A stretch of DNA of 64,000 bases from Colwellia psychrerythraea (GCF_000764225.1 NZ_JQED01000037.1:62001-126000); one strand, 5' to 3'. Positions 47,788-57,945 are shown, numbered from the stretch's first letter. Notes: generated from the sequence alone by a model not told the origin. Program-made: numbers and translations.

Positions 47788-48453
47788 ATGATCAAGTACA
47801 AATTAGTTATCTTTGATTGGGATGGCACGTTGATGGACTCAATCGCACGTATTGTTTCATCAATGCAAGCAGCGGCACAGCAATGTCAGTTAACTATACC
47901 AAGCGTAAAATCTGTCAAAGATATCATTGGCCTAAGTTTGCCAAAAGCACTTGAGATCTTATTTCCAGCGGCTTCTCAAAGTCAAATTTCGGCGTTAATC
48001 GGGCAATATCAATTTCAGTATGTTGAGGGTGATGTTACACCTGCACCATTATTTGAAGATGCACAGTTGTTGTTAAAAACACTGACTGATAATAATAGAT
48101 TATTAGCAGTGGCAACAGGTAAAGGCCGACAAGGGTTACAACGAGTGTTAGCAGCGACACAAACAGAACATTTCTTTCATGCATCTCGTTGTGCGGATGA
48201 AGCCCTGTCAAAGCCTGATCCGCAAATGTTATTAAGCTTATTAACAGAGCTTAACATTGAACCCGAACAAGCGGTTATGATTGGTGACGCCAGCCATGAT
48301 ATGAAGATGGCTCAATCTGCTGGTATCGATCGTATTGGAGTTACTTTGGGTGTTCATAATAGAGAAGTATTAAGCAACTACCAGCCAATCGCGATTGTTG
48401 ACTCTCTTATTGAGTTGCAACAAATATTAATACCTGTACCAGGCAATAAATAA
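47788..48453 (+). CDS. HAD-superfamily phosphatase (Gph/YfbT-like)
   Basis: A 221-residue HAD subfamily IA hydrolase. Motif I is FDWDGTLMDS (DxDGT), motif II lies in AVATGKGR, motif III in SKPDPQML, and motif IV in MIGDASHDMKMAQSAG. This pattern fits small-molecule phosphatases of the phosphoglycolate phosphatase type, but the substrate is uncertain. It begins five bases after rluC, so the two are co-transcribed. A weak AGTAAG/CTTACT hairpin with a T run at 48479-48517 may end the transcript. Confidence 0.88.
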   Translation: MIKYKLVIFDWDGTLMDSIARIVSSMQAAAQQCQLTIPSVKSVKDIIGLSLPKALEILFPAASQSQISALIGQYQFQYVEGDVTPAPLFEDAQLLLKTLTDNNRLLAVATGKGRQGLQRVLAATQTEHFFHASRCADEALSKPDPQMLLSLLTELNIEPEQAVMIGDASHDMKMAQSAGIDRIGVTLGVHNREVLSNYQPIAIVDSLIELQQILIPVPGNK

Positions 48454-48523
48454 TAGGAAGGAGAGTGCTTTTAAAAGAAGTAAGCAGCAAGTGTGTTAAG
48501 CGCGTTACTTACTTTTTCTATTT

Positions 48524-49126
48524 TTAGAGCAACTGTTTACTTTGCTCAGCTAGCACATCAATACCTTGTTGCTTTAACAATTCGACGAGTTTAATTAATG
48601 GTAATCCTATTAATGTATTTGGATCGTCGCCTTCAAGTTTGCTAAACAAACATATTCCTAGCCCTTCACTTTTAAAACTACCTGCACAATTGTAGGGTTG
48701 TTCTGCATTGAGATAATTCTCGATGTCGTCTTGACTCAGTTGATTAAAATGTACTGTGAAAGGTTCAACCAATGAAACAACTATTTCTTTCTCGCTGTCA
48801 TATACGCAAAGCCCTGTATAGAAGGTAATACTCTTACCGCTAAATTTATTTAACTGAATGACCGCATTTTCGAAATTGTGAGGTTTACCTAAAATTTCTC
48901 CTTCACAAACTGCAACTTGATCTGAGCCTATAATGAGTGCTTTTGGAAATTCCGGTTTAACGGCTTTCGCTTTTTCTATAGCGAGGCGTTCGACTAAGTC
49001 CTGAGGTAATTCATTGTCTTTTTCTGTTTCATCTATGTTAGGTTTTGCGCAGTAAAAAGGTAGTTTGAGCTTTTCTAAAATTGTTTTACGAAATGGAGAG
49101 GTGGAGCCAAGGACTAAGGTTTTCAT
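48524..49126 (-). CDS. yceF: Maf-family nucleotide pyrophosphatase YceF
   Basis: A 200-residue Maf protein of the YceF subgroup, which in E. coli hydrolyses 7-methyl-GTP and related modified nucleotides. LGSTSPFRKTILEKL (N-terminal loop), NIDETE, and the catalytic SDQVAVCEGEILGKP are present. It is leftward, divergent from yceD as in other gammaproteobacteria, across a 435-base gap. Confidence 0.93.
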   Translation of the reverse strand: MKTLVLGSTSPFRKTILEKLKLPFYCAKPNIDETEKDNELPQDLVERLAIEKAKAVKPEFPKALIIGSDQVAVCEGEILGKPHNFENAVIQLNKFSGKSITFYTGLCVYDSEKEIVVSLVEPFTVHFNQLSQDDIENYLNAEQPYNCAGSFKSEGLGICLFSKLEGDDPNTLIGLPLIKLVELLKQQGIDVLAEQSKQLL

Positions 49127-49229
49127 ATTTACCTTCTAAATAATCTTGTAAAAATAGTTTGATACGAACTGGGTTAATTTTTTAATTACCTAACATTATC
49201 TATAGATTCATAAAAACAGAAGCATTTAT

Positions 49230-49263
49230 GATTTTATTAACCTATAGATTTTATTAACCTATA
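49230..49263. repeat. Two tandem 17-bp repeats
   Basis: GATTTTATTAACCTATA occurs twice in perfect tandem in the gap between yceF and yceD. Probably a simple duplication; a double binding site cannot be excluded. Confidence 0.8.
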
Positions 49264-49523
49264 TAGGCAGTAATTCTTTAGTCGTTCTACAGTAATTTGA
49301 TTACATCACAAAATGAATGAAATAATAACTATGTTAACGTTATTTTTATTATTCATAAGTTCGTTATTGGTTCGCTGTGTTATTCTCTAAATAAAACGGC
49401 AGAATATAAGTAATGATATTACAGGTTTAATCAGTGGTTGTTGTTAGAGTAAACAATTAATACACGATTATTGTTAATATTGAGTTTATCTTGAGCTTTT
49501 AATCAAAATAGTGCAATTTTCTT

Positions 49524-49552
49524 TTGACACTTGCCTGTAGGGACTATATTAT
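49524..49552 (+). promoter_or_regulatory. Near-consensus sigma-70 promoter of the yceD-rpmF-plsX operon
   Basis: TTGACA (49524-49529) and TATTAT (49547-49552) are spaced by 17 bases and followed by GCGCGCC, a GC-rich discriminator like that of stringently controlled genes. The predicted transcription start (49559-49561) nearly coincides with the yceD ATG at 49562. Confidence 0.85.
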
Positions 49553-49561
49553 GCGCGCCTT

Positions 49562-50074
49562 ATGCAGAATCTTAAACTTCCAATAACAATTAATCCATCC
49601 CGAAGCGCTCAACGTAGACTTGTGTGTGAGGGCGTGTGTAAATTGTCGGATATGACTCGACTGCTTGCTGAATGCGAAAGCAGAAGCGAGCATGTTCAAG
49701 TTAGTGTTAAGTTTGATGTGGATGAACGTGGTTTGACAGTAATGTCAGGCACAGCATCGGCATTAGTTGCATTAACTTGTCAGCGGTGTAACGAAAGTTT
49801 TGAGCAGTTACTTGAAGTAGATTTTGCTTTTAGTCCTGCCAAAAATGAGGAAGCAGCTGAGAAAATTCCGTCATATTATGACGTAGTCGAATTAGATGAA
49901 AATGGCGAAGTAAACTTACGTGAATTAGTGGAAGAAGAGTTAATTCTCATGATACCATTAATTCCAAGGCACGACATTCAAGATTGTCCAGCTGATGCTG
50001 ATTCAGTTTGGGGTGAGTTGCCAGAAGAGGTTGAGAAGCCAAACCCATTTGATATATTAAAACAATTCAAATAG
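49562..50074 (+). CDS. yceD: YceD (DUF177), 23S rRNA accumulation protein
   Basis: A 170-residue DUF177 protein found upstream of rpmF in most bacteria and linked to 23S rRNA or ribosome assembly. MQNLKLPITINPSRSAQRR at the N-terminus and TCQRCNESFEQ (Cys pair) are diagnostic, as is the C-terminal WGELPEEVEKPNPFDIL. The start ATG agrees with E. coli YceD. No ribosome site lies between the promoter and the ATG, and the mRNA may be leaderless. Confidence 0.92.
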   Translation: MQNLKLPITINPSRSAQRRLVCEGVCKLSDMTRLLAECESRSEHVQVSVKFDVDERGLTVMSGTASALVALTCQRCNESFEQLLEVDFAFSPAKNEEAAEKIPSYYDVVELDENGEVNLRELVEEELILMIPLIPRHDIQDCPADADSVWGELPEEVEKPNPFDILKQFK

Positions 50075-50122
50075 TTAATAAGCATAAAGCCCTTTAACTA
50101 ATAACCGATTCAGGAGTAACTC

Positions 50123-50293
50123 ATGGCAGTTCAAAAAAGCAAGAAGTCTCGTTCAAGACGTGGCATGCGCCGTTCACATGATGCATTAACAGTAGAAAAC
50201 TTATCAGTAGACCCAGTATCAGGTGAAACGCATCGTCGTCACCACGTAACTGCTGATGGATTTTACAAAGGCGTTAAAGTAATCGCTAAATAA
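50123..50293 (+). CDS. rpmF: 50S ribosomal protein L32
   Basis: A 56-residue protein starting [20 protein letters not shown], the standard L32 N-terminus, and ending [11 protein letters not shown]. The start has CAGGAGTAA eight bases upstream. There are no cysteines, so it is the zinc-free form. It lies between yceD and plsX, the usual order. At 56 codons it is easily missed by length filters. Confidence 0.97.
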   Translation: MAVQKSKKSRSRRGMRRSHDALTVENLSVDPVSGETHRRHHVTADGFYKGVKVIAK

Positions 50294-50335
50294 GCGATTA
50301 CTTCGTTACAGTAAAATAGTTTAGGCTTACTTCGT

Positions 50336-51385
50336 TTGAGCTTAAATAGTTATCTAACCATAGCGTTAGATGTTATGGGGGGCGATCAAGGCCCCTCTAT
50401 AACTATTTCTTCAGCAATAATGGCTATTAATAATCAGCCTAATTTGCACCTTATTCTTTGTGGTGATGAATTGATCATTACAGAATCTCTTGCCCGCTTT
50501 AATATTTCTCAAAAAAGTTTAGCTGCACATAAACAGCTCAGTATTCAGCCAACCTCTCAAGTCGTTTCAATGTCAGATAAACCTATTGTGGCACTGAGGA
50601 CCAAAAAAGATTCTTCGATGCGTAAGGCCCTTGATTTAGTTCATGTTGGCAAGGCACAAGCTTGTGTAAGTGCTGGTAATACTGGTGCACTCTTTTCAAT
50701 GGCACATTTTGTGTTAAAAAATATACCTGGAGTTGAGCGTCCAGCGCTGATTTCCTCACTACCTACCCATGATAAAGATAAACATGTTTTCATGCTTGAT
50801 TTGGGGGCGAATGTTTTTTGTGACTCCCACGTATTATATCAATTTGGTGTGATGGGCTCAGTGATGGCAGAGCAAGTCGATGGTATAAGTAAACCACGTA
50901 TTGCATTACTGAATATGGGTGAAGAAGCGATTAAAGGCAGTGATCATATAAAACTCGCGGCACTTGAGTTAAGTGAAAATAAAGACATTAATTATGTCGG
51001 CTTTATCGAAGGTTGTGACATTTTTTCAAATAAAGCTGATGTCATTGTTTGTGATGGATTTGTCGGTAATGTCGCATTAAAAACCTGTGAAGGTGTTGCT
51101 CGATTAGTCTATCAAAAATCTAAAACAGCTTTTAGTGCAAGTATATTGGCTAAAGTGTTTGGTTCATTACTTAAACCAAGCTTTAAAAAGCTGTTTAAAA
51201 CTATGAACCCCGACCAGTACAATGGCGCAAGTTTGATAGGATTACGCGGTATAGTGGTGAAGAGTCATGGTAACGCCAATTCAGGTGCTTTTTTAGCTGC
51301 TATAGAAGAAGCAGTCAAAGAAGTTGAAAGACAAGTTCCCGAGAAAATTAAAACGTCATTAGAACATGGCTTTACTTGTCGTTAA
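50336..51385 (+). CDS. plsX: Phosphate acyltransferase PlsX
   Basis: A 349-residue enzyme that makes acyl-phosphate from acyl-ACP, the first step of phosphatidic acid synthesis by the PlsX/PlsY route. [35 protein letters not shown] and [14 protein letters not shown] are signatures. The only start fitting the family N-terminus is TTG 50336, with TTAGG upstream. In most gammaproteobacteria fabH follows immediately; here fabD is next, after 106 bases. Confidence 0.95.
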   Translation: MSLNSYLTIALDVMGGDQGPSITISSAIMAINNQPNLHLILCGDELIITESLARFNISQKSLAAHKQLSIQPTSQVVSMSDKPIVALRTKKDSSMRKALDLVHVGKAQACVSAGNTGALFSMAHFVLKNIPGVERPALISSLPTHDKDKHVFMLDLGANVFCDSHVLYQFGVMGSVMAEQVDGISKPRIALLNMGEEAIKGSDHIKLAALELSENKDINYVGFIEGCDIFSNKADVIVCDGFVGNVALKTCEGVARLVYQKSKTAFSASILAKVFGSLLKPSFKKLFKTMNPDQYNGASLIGLRGIVVKSHGNANSGAFLAAIEEAVKEVERQVPEKIKTSLEHGFTCR

Positions 51386-51491
51386 CCATGCTTTACTTAG
51401 TGGGCAAATACTTTCTACTATGTTACCTTTCCCTAAACCAATAATATTAAAATCAACATATTTACTAAAATAATTCAAATAGAGTATCAAT

Positions 51492-52430
51492 ATGCAAAAT
51501 AAATTAGCATTCGTTTTTCCAGGGCAGGGCTCTCAAACTGTTGCCATGCTCAGTGACTTTGCAGAAAATAGTATCGTGCAAGCATCGTTTGCAGAAGCAT
51601 CAAAAGCATTAGGTTATGACTTGTGGCAACTTGTGGCACAAGGCCCAGCAGAAAAATTAAATCAAACTAATTTTACCCAACCGGCACTGTTAACAGCAAG
51701 TGTTGCTTTATGGCGCCTCTGGCAAAGTGAATCAGAAGTGAAGCCAGCTATTATGGCGGGCCACAGTTTAGGTGAGTATTCTGCATTAGTATGTGCTGGG
51801 GTTATTTCACTGAGTGATGCTGCTGTGTTAGTCGAAAAGCGTGGCGAATTGATGCAAGCTTGTGTACCTGAAGGTGTCGGTGCAATGGCAGCTGTCATAG
51901 GTTTAGCTGATGAAGATATCACCTCTGCTTGTGATAACGCTAAGGAAGGACAAATTGTTTCTGCTGTTAACTTTAATTCGCCAGGGCAAGTTGTTATTGC
52001 TGGTCACAAAGAGGCAGTAGAAAGAGCTGGTGAACTATGTAAAACAGCGGGTGCTAAGCGTGTTTTACCATTACCTGTTAGTGTCCCATCTCATTGCGCT
52101 TTAATGAGTGACGCAGCTGATAAGTTAGCAATTGAACTTGAGTCAGTAACTTTTAATCAGCCAGAAATTGCTGTTGTAAACAATGTTGATGTGGCAGAAG
52201 AAGTCACAGGTGACGCAATTAAAGCTGCATTAGTGAAGCAATTATATTCTCCAGTTCGTTGGAGTGAAACAATAAGCCTACTTGCAAGTGATGGTATAGA
52301 ACAAGTCATTGAAATAGGACCTGGCAAGGTTTTGCAAGGTTTGAATAAACGAATAAATAAATCATTGAAAAGTGTTAGCTTCAACACCAGTGATTCATTA
52401 CAACAAGCAAAAGACTTAGTTAATAATTAA
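51492..52430 (+). CDS. fabD: Malonyl-CoA:ACP transacylase
   Basis: A 312-residue transacylase that loads malonate onto ACP. Ser92 in GHSLGEYSAL is the nucleophile; FPGQGSQ is the N-terminal signature, and the catalytic His is in the VPSHCALM segment. Length matches E. coli (309). It is followed by fabG after about 80 bases. Confidence 0.96.
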   Translation: MQNKLAFVFPGQGSQTVAMLSDFAENSIVQASFAEASKALGYDLWQLVAQGPAEKLNQTNFTQPALLTASVALWRLWQSESEVKPAIMAGHSLGEYSALVCAGVISLSDAAVLVEKRGELMQACVPEGVGAMAAVIGLADEDITSACDNAKEGQIVSAVNFNSPGQVVIAGHKEAVERAGELCKTAGAKRVLPLPVSVPSHCALMSDAADKLAIELESVTFNQPEIAVVNNVDVAEEVTGDAIKAALVKQLYSPVRWSETISLLASDGIEQVIEIGPGKVLQGLNKRINKSLKSVSFNTSDSLQQAKDLVNN

Positions 52431-52510
52431 TTTTAGTCTGTGGTCAAAAATACAACGCGCTAGCTTGCTTATCAAGCTAGCGTTATAAAATAAAATAGTA
52501 GGTGAAAAAT

Positions 52511-53257
52511 ATGTTTTCTTTAGAAGGAAAGATCGCTTTAGTTACTGGTGCAAGCCGTGGTATCGGTAAAGCAATAGCAACACAATTACAGTCCCTTGGT
52601 GCTACGGTCATAGGAACTGCGACATCAGAAAATGGTGCGAATAAAATAAGCGAATACTTAACTGCCGAAAATGGTAGTGGTATGGGATTAGTACTAAACG
52701 TAACCAGTGATGACTCTATTACGGACATGTTTGCAGCAATTAAAGAAGCACATGGTTCAATTGATATATTAGTCAATAACGCAGGTATTACTCGTGATAA
52801 CCTATTTATGCGTATGAAAGATGATGAATGGTCAGATATTATAGAAACTAATTTAACGTCTGTTTATAAAGTCAGTAAGGCCGCCATTCGTCCCATGATG
52901 AAAAAGCGTACCGGTCGTATCATCAATATTGGTTCTGTGGTAGGCACTATGGGTAATGCAGGACAAGTAAACTATGCTACAGCTAAAGCGGGATTATTAG
53001 GCTTTACTAAAGCATTAGCACGCGAAGTTGCTTCACGCGGTATTACGGTAAATACTGTTTCGCCAGGCTTTATCGATACCGATATGACACAAACATTAAC
53101 AGATGAACAAAAAGAGGGGATTTTCTCACAAGTTCCTGCTAATCGTTTAGGTAAACCAGAAGAAATTGCGAGTACTGTTGCTTTTCTAGCATCCGATTCT
53201 GCAGCTTATGTTACTGGTGAAACAATCCATGTTAATGGTGGTATGTATATGGTGTAA
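52511..53257 (+). CDS. fabG: 3-oxoacyl-ACP reductase
   Basis: A 248-residue NADPH-dependent short-chain dehydrogenase of fatty acid elongation. TGASRGIGKAIA is the cofactor loop; the catalytic Ser is in NIGSVVGTMGNAG and YATAKAG holds Tyr and Lys. The frame is open from GTG 52502, but ATG 52511 has TAGGTGA at proper spacing and matches the family N-terminus. Confidence 0.96.
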   Translation: MFSLEGKIALVTGASRGIGKAIATQLQSLGATVIGTATSENGANKISEYLTAENGSGMGLVLNVTSDDSITDMFAAIKEAHGSIDILVNNAGITRDNLFMRMKDDEWSDIIETNLTSVYKVSKAAIRPMMKKRTGRIINIGSVVGTMGNAGQVNYATAKAGLLGFTKALAREVASRGITVNTVSPGFIDTDMTQTLTDEQKEGIFSQVPANRLGKPEEIASTVAFLASDSAAYVTGETIHVNGGMYMV

Positions 53258-53417
53258 GCCTTGATTATTAAGGCTTACATTATTATTTAATTATATTTTT
53301 CAACAGTTCAACAGGTTAGACCAGTTCAAAAAAATGAATTAGATGCTTGCATGGCAAGCTGTTGACGAATACACTACACGCAATTTGAAAAAATGCACTT
53401 TCAGTAAAGGAAATAAA

Positions 53418-53651
53418 ATGAGTAATATCGAAGAACGCGTAAAAAAAATCACAGTTGAACAGTTAGGTGTTAGTGAAGCAGAAGTGAAAATTGATTCATC
53501 ATTTGTTGATGACTTAGGTGCTGACTCATTAGACACTGTTGAATTAGTTATGGCGTTAGAAGAAGAATTTGATACTGAAATTCCTGACGAAGAAGCTGAA
53601 AAAATTACAACAGTTCAAGCAGCAATCGATTACGTTACTGCTAACCAGTAA
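53418..53651 (+). CDS. acpP: Acyl carrier protein
   Basis: A 77-residue acidic acyl carrier protein. Ser37 in [10 protein letters not shown] receives the phosphopantetheine arm. The frame is open from 53343, but ATG 53418 ([10 protein letters not shown]) has AAAGGAAA upstream and matches the E. coli start exactly. A strong terminator follows, presumably adjusting the ratio to fabF. Confidence 0.98.
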   Translation: MSNIEERVKKITVEQLGVSEAEVKIDSSFVDDLGADSLDTVELVMALEEEFDTEIPDEEAEKITTVQAAIDYVTANQ

Positions 53652-53691
53652 TTGTTAATAAGTTCGATGTTATCGGACTTAACGAAATAAT

Positions 53692-53731
53692 AAAAGCGGT
53701 ATACTTAATTGTAAGTGACCGCTTTTTTTTT
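53692..53731 (+). terminator. Terminator (attenuator) between acpP and fabF
   Basis: AAAAGCGGT and ACCGCTTTT enclose a 17-base loop followed by a run of T. It is about 40 bases after acpP; partial read-through could feed fabF. Confidence 0.85.
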
Positions 53732-53807
53732 ATGCTTAAGATGACGATATAACTCAATAGAAGTTTACATTGGGTAATTCACATAATTTTTCGGAGGCCG
53801 CTCTATT

Positions 53808-55046
53808 ATGAGACGTGTAGTAGTTACTGGCATTGGCATGCTTAGCCCATTAGCCAACACCGCAGAAGAAACATGGCAAAACCTGCTGCTTGGTAAAAGT
53901 GGTATTGGCAATATTGATCATTTTGATACCACTGATTATCCCACTAAATTTGCGGGTTTAATCAAAGATTTTGATGCTCAAAATTATATGGAACGAAAAG
54001 AAGCCAAAAAAATGGATCTTTTTATTCAATATGGTATTGCTGCAGGTGTGCAAGCTTTTAAAGATTCAGGCCTTGAAGTGACTGAGCAAAATGCTCCTCG
54101 CATTGGTGTAGCTGTTGGATCTGGTATCGGTGGTTTAGGCTTAATTGAGCAAAATCATCAAAAGCTGATAAAAGCTGGTGGTAATCCACGCAAGTTATCA
54201 CCCTTCTTTGTGCCTTCAACCATTATTAATATGATAGCAGGCCATTTATCCATTATGTTCGGTCTACAAGGGCCCAATATTGCCATTACTACTGCATGTA
54301 CTAGTGGTGTACATAATATTGGCCATGCTGCTCGTATGATTGCTTATGGTGACGCTGATGCCGTGGTTGCAGGTGGTGCTGAAAAAGCGTCAACAACATT
54401 AGGTATGGGTGGTTTTGGTGCGGCTCGTGCATTATCTCGTCGAAATGATGATCCTGAAGCCGCTTCTCGTCCGTGGGATAAAGACCGAGATGGTTTTGTG
54501 CTTGGTGATGGTGCAGGTGTTATTGTTGTTGAAGAATATGAACACGCAAAAGCCCGTGGTGCAAAAATTTATGCTGAGCTGGTAGGCTTTGGTATGAGTG
54601 GCGATGCGTATCATATGACTTCACCACCAGAAAATGGTGATGGTGCAGCACGCGCTATGCAAAATGCAATTAATGATGCAAAAGTAGATATTAGTAAAAT
54701 TGGTTATATTAATGCTCATGGCACATCAACACCAGCAGGAGATATTGCAGAAACGAATGCAGTAAAAACTATATTTGGTGCTAGCGCGAAGGATGTCATG
54801 ATGGGCTCTACTAAATCTATGACGGGTCATCTATTAGGTGCTGCAGGCTCTGTTGAAGCTATTTTTAGTATCCAAGCTTTAGTAAATAATCAAGTTCCAC
54901 CCACAATCAATTTAGATAACCCCGATGAGGGATGTGATCTAGACTATATTGCTGGTGCAGCACGTGATGTTGATCTTGAATATGTACTTTGTAACTCATT
55001 TGGCTTTGGTGGAACTAACGGCTCATTAATCTTTAAGAAGGTTTAA
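53808..55046 (+). CDS. fabF: 3-oxoacyl-ACP synthase II
   Basis: A 412-residue condensing enzyme that elongates acyl-ACP, important for cold-dependent unsaturated chain control. Catalytic Cys164 is in [10 protein letters not shown]; the two His are in [11 protein letters not shown] and [11 protein letters not shown]. The start ATG 53808 has TCGGAGG upstream. A terminator follows before pabC. Confidence 0.96.
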   Translation: MRRVVVTGIGMLSPLANTAEETWQNLLLGKSGIGNIDHFDTTDYPTKFAGLIKDFDAQNYMERKEAKKMDLFIQYGIAAGVQAFKDSGLEVTEQNAPRIGVAVGSGIGGLGLIEQNHQKLIKAGGNPRKLSPFFVPSTIINMIAGHLSIMFGLQGPNIAITTACTSGVHNIGHAARMIAYGDADAVVAGGAEKASTTLGMGGFGAARALSRRNDDPEAASRPWDKDRDGFVLGDGAGVIVVEEYEHAKARGAKIYAELVGFGMSGDAYHMTSPPENGDGAARAMQNAINDAKVDISKIGYINAHGTSTPAGDIAETNAVKTIFGASAKDVMMGSTKSMTGHLLGAAGSVEAIFSIQALVNNQVPPTINLDNPDEGCDLDYIAGAARDVDLEYVLCNSFGFGGTNGSLIFKKV

Positions 55047-55106
55047 TGTGCGATTGTTAGTTTTAGTGTAGTTAACTATAAGTAAACTACTTGAAAATAA
55101 ATGAGT

Positions 55107-55152
55107 AAGCCTGAATACTAACCTAGTAATAGGGAAGTCTTCAGGCTTTTTT
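55107..55152 (+). terminator. Terminator after fabF
   Basis: AAGCCTGAA and TTCAGGCTT enclose a 24-base loop, followed by a T run, about 60 bases after the fabF stop and 43 bases before pabC. Confidence 0.8.
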
Positions 55153-55194
55153 GTGCCAATAAACTTTATATTCTTACTACTGTAGTAACACTCA

Positions 55195-56001
55195 ATGAAA
55201 TATTGTTCGATAAATGGTAAACAACAAACCACACTTGCGGTGACTGACAGAGGATTAGCGTATGGTGATGGGATATTTACCACAGCTAAAATTGTTAATG
55301 GCCAAGTGTTACTCTTAGAAAAGCATATCGAGCGGTTAACCCATGGCTGTCAGTATTTAAAGCTTAAATTACCGACAAATATAAATTTACAAAAGCAATT
55401 AGCTGATGTAGTCAAAGGTTTTTCCTTAGCCGTATTAAAAGTGATGATAACTGCCGGCAGTGGTGGCAGAGGGTACTCCAGATTTGGTTTAACTGAGAAT
55501 TCTGCCAACCTAATCATTATGATATCTGATTTCCCACGTCAGTATGAATTGCTCGCTCAGCAAGGCATCACCTTAGGTGATAGTAAACAACAAATTTCAA
55601 CAAGTCCTATGCTTGGTGGGATTAAACACCTCAACAGACTTGAGCAAGTCTTATTGAGGGATGAATTGGATAAACGCATAGAAGACGACCTTATTGTGAC
55701 AAATTGCCAAGGCAATGTTATTGAAGCGACCAGTTCAAATATCTTTTATTGGCATAACGAACAGTTATGCACCCCTGAAATATCAACATCAGGCGTTAAT
55801 GGCATTATTAGACAGGCGATTATCGCTAAAAAAAATGACATAAAAATATGTCAAACAAGACTCGAAGATCTTAAACACGCACAAGCGATGTTCATTTCTA
55901 ATTCTTTGATGGGCATAATGCCAGTAAAAACGTATAATAATCGTAAGCTTACCCTTGATATGGTATTAAATATTCAAAAAGAAATGAAAAGCTTTATTTA
56001 G
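55195..56001 (+). CDS. pabC: Aminodeoxychorismate lyase
   Basis: A 268-residue fold-type IV PLP enzyme that makes 4-aminobenzoate from aminodeoxychorismate in folate synthesis. The PLP lysine is in LGGIKHLNRLEQVL; DRGLAYGDGIF and EATSSNIF are family signatures. It lies in the standard position between fabF and mltG. Confidence 0.93.
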   Translation: MKYCSINGKQQTTLAVTDRGLAYGDGIFTTAKIVNGQVLLLEKHIERLTHGCQYLKLKLPTNINLQKQLADVVKGFSLAVLKVMITAGSGGRGYSRFGLTENSANLIIMISDFPRQYELLAQQGITLGDSKQQISTSPMLGGIKHLNRLEQVLLRDELDKRIEDDLIVTNCQGNVIEATSSNIFYWHNEQLCTPEISTSGVNGIIRQAIIAKKNDIKICQTRLEDLKHAQAMFISNSLMGIMPVKTYNNRKLTLDMVLNIQKEMKSFI

Positions 56002-56042
56002 ACAAACCTCTAATCGTTTAAAAAACCTACAAAGGATAGAGC

Positions 56043-57056
56043 GTGCTCAAAAAATTTATTATTACTACTCTGTTAGTCTTGTGTGGTGTCATTGCTACTT
56101 TAGCTTACCAATTCGATCAGGCGTTAAAAACGCCTTTATCAATGGAGAAAAATAGTTTTATAGAAGTAGTACCAGGTAGTTCTATTAGCGCCTTTGCCAA
56201 ACAGTTAACGCACAAAAAGTGGATAGCGACTCGGTTCTGGTTGAGAAATTATGGTCGACTATTTCCGCAATATGCCAATATCAAAGCGGGTACTTACTTG
56301 ATAGTTAAAGGTTCAACATTAGGGCAGTTATTGGCTCAGCTTGTTGAAGGGAAAGAGCACCAATTCTCTATCACTTTTATTGAAGGAACTCGCTTTAAAG
56401 ATGCGTTGATGATACTCGCAGAACACCCTTATATCAGTCAAACGATGAAGGGGAAGTCGATCAATGAAATAGCGCTTAAACTTGAAATCGATGCTGAAAA
56501 CCCCGAAGGGTGGTTATTTCCAGATACTTATGCTTTTACTGCTGGTACTTTGGATATAACACTTTTAAAACGTGCTCATGTAAATATGCAAACACAACTA
56601 AATGGTTTGTGGGAGCAAAGGGCAGAAAACTTACCGTATGACACGCCTTATCAAGCTTTAATAATGGCTTCGATTATCGAAAAGGAAACGAGCTTTGTCG
56701 CTGAGCAACCTATAATATCATCGGTATTTGTTAATCGATTACGCAAAAAAATGCGTTTGCAAACAGACCCTACGGTTATATATGGTTTAGGTGAACGTTA
56801 TTCTGGAGATATAACAAGAGCGCATTTACGAGAGAAAACTGCTTACAATACATATAGAATTAATGGTTTACCGCCTACGCCAATTGCTATGGCTGGACTA
56901 TCCGCTTTACAAGCTACCTTAAACCCAGTTACGAGTGATTACCTATACTTTGTAAGTGGTGGCAATGGTAAACATGTGTTTAGTAAAACGTTAGCAGAGC
57001 ATAATATTGCCGTTAAACGCTATTTGAAAATGCAACGACAAAAAAGATCACAGTAA
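56043..57056 (+). CDS. mltG: Endolytic murein transglycosylase MltG (YceG)
   Basis: A 337-residue peptidoglycan glycosidase that cuts nascent glycan chains in the inner membrane. One N-terminal span (about 5-22, FIITTLLVLCGVIATLAY) is followed by a LysM-like part and the YceG core with the catalytic Glu in ASIIEKETSF and the conserved NRLRKKMRLQTDPTVIYGLG, then YNTYRINGLPPTPIA. The start is GTG 56043 with AAAGGAT upstream. A 250-base gap with no feature separates it from tmk. Confidence 0.94.
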   Translation: MLKKFIITTLLVLCGVIATLAYQFDQALKTPLSMEKNSFIEVVPGSSISAFAKQLTHKKWIATRFWLRNYGRLFPQYANIKAGTYLIVKGSTLGQLLAQLVEGKEHQFSITFIEGTRFKDALMILAEHPYISQTMKGKSINEIALKLEIDAENPEGWLFPDTYAFTAGTLDITLLKRAHVNMQTQLNGLWEQRAENLPYDTPYQALIMASIIEKETSFVAEQPIISSVFVNRLRKKMRLQTDPTVIYGLGERYSGDITRAHLREKTAYNTYRINGLPPTPIAMAGLSALQATLNPVTSDYLYFVSGGNGKHVFSKTLAEHNIAVKRYLKMQRQKRSQ

Positions 57057-57306
57057 CTTTAGTACTAATGAATAAATAGCCGTTACTATTCAAAATGCAG
57101 CTTTTCAGTGGGAGTCTAAGCGATTTTAGGCCAGAAGTTGCTTTAACCCTAGTCATTCTATGCTTTGATTATTCGACGCAGCTGTACGTCATTTATAGCC
57201 CATCGTAAAAGTGTTTTAGCAACATCTTGCTTGGCAACGGGTATAAATTATGTCATCAACCGTATAAAATGAAACTAATAACAACGAAAAAGGTAGAAGG
57301 GCAGTT

Positions 57307-57945
57307 ATGTCTCTAGGAAAATTTATTGTCATTGAAGGCATGGAAGGCGCAGGAAAATCCTCAGCTATCACTGTCATTGAAAATACTCTAAAAAATCATG
57401 GTATTGAATTTATTAACACAAGAGAACCTGGAGGCACTCCTTTAGCTGAATCTTTACGTGATATGGTGAAGTCGGTGGACCATCATGAGAAGCTTACCGT
57501 AGAAACGGAATTACTGCTTATGTATGCTAGTCGCAGTCAATTGCTTGCTAATAAAATACTCCCGGCTTTAGCTGCCGGTAAGTGGGTAATAGGAGATCGC
57601 CACGACCTGAGTTCTCGAGCATACCAAGGAGGAGGACGAGGCTTTGATGAAACGATAATGAATACTATTAGGGATATTACGTTGAAAGGTTTTTGCCCTG
57701 ATATCACCTTGTATTTAGATATCGAACCACATATTGGTCTATCTCGCGCTAAAGCTCGGGGTGACTTAGATCGAATTGAGTTAGAGAAAATGGAATTTTT
57801 TATTCGCGTTCATAATAAGTATCGAGAGCTGGCTGAAAATGACGACTCAATTGTCACTGTTGATGCAGCACAAACAATGTTAAAAGTGCATCAAGAGGTT
57901 GAAAAATCAGTTACTGAGTTTATTGCTAAAACAGATAAAGGCTAG
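57307..57945 (+). CDS. tmk: Thymidylate kinase
   Basis: A 212-residue dTMP kinase. The P-loop is EGMEGAGKSS, the DRH motif is in VIGDRHDLSSRAYQGGGRG, and NTREPGGTPLAE is the substrate loop. The start has GAAGGGCAG upstream. It is followed by holB after 9 bases, an operon with pilZ and tatD. Confidence 0.96.
   Translation: MSLGKFIVIEGMEGAGKSSAITVIENTLKNHGIEFINTREPGGTPLAESLRDMVKSVDHHEKLTVETELLLMYASRSQLLANKILPALAAGKWVIGDRHDLSSRAYQGGGRGFDETIMNTIRDITLKGFCPDITLYLDIEPHIGLSRAKARGDLDRIELEKMEFFIRVHNKYRELAENDDSIVTVDAAQTMLKVHQEVEKSVTEFIAKTDKG

Larger units (their letters stand above)
49127..49561. other. 435-base gap between yceF and yceD
   Basis: AT-rich. It holds the short tandem repeat at 49230-49263 and the strong yceD promoter at its right end; no gene is seen. 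Confidence 0.5.

Noticed and set aside
57057..57306. A possible small gene in the 250-base gap between mltG and tmk
   Set aside because: No frame with a start, ribosome site and plausible composition was found; it is probably a promoter region for tmk.
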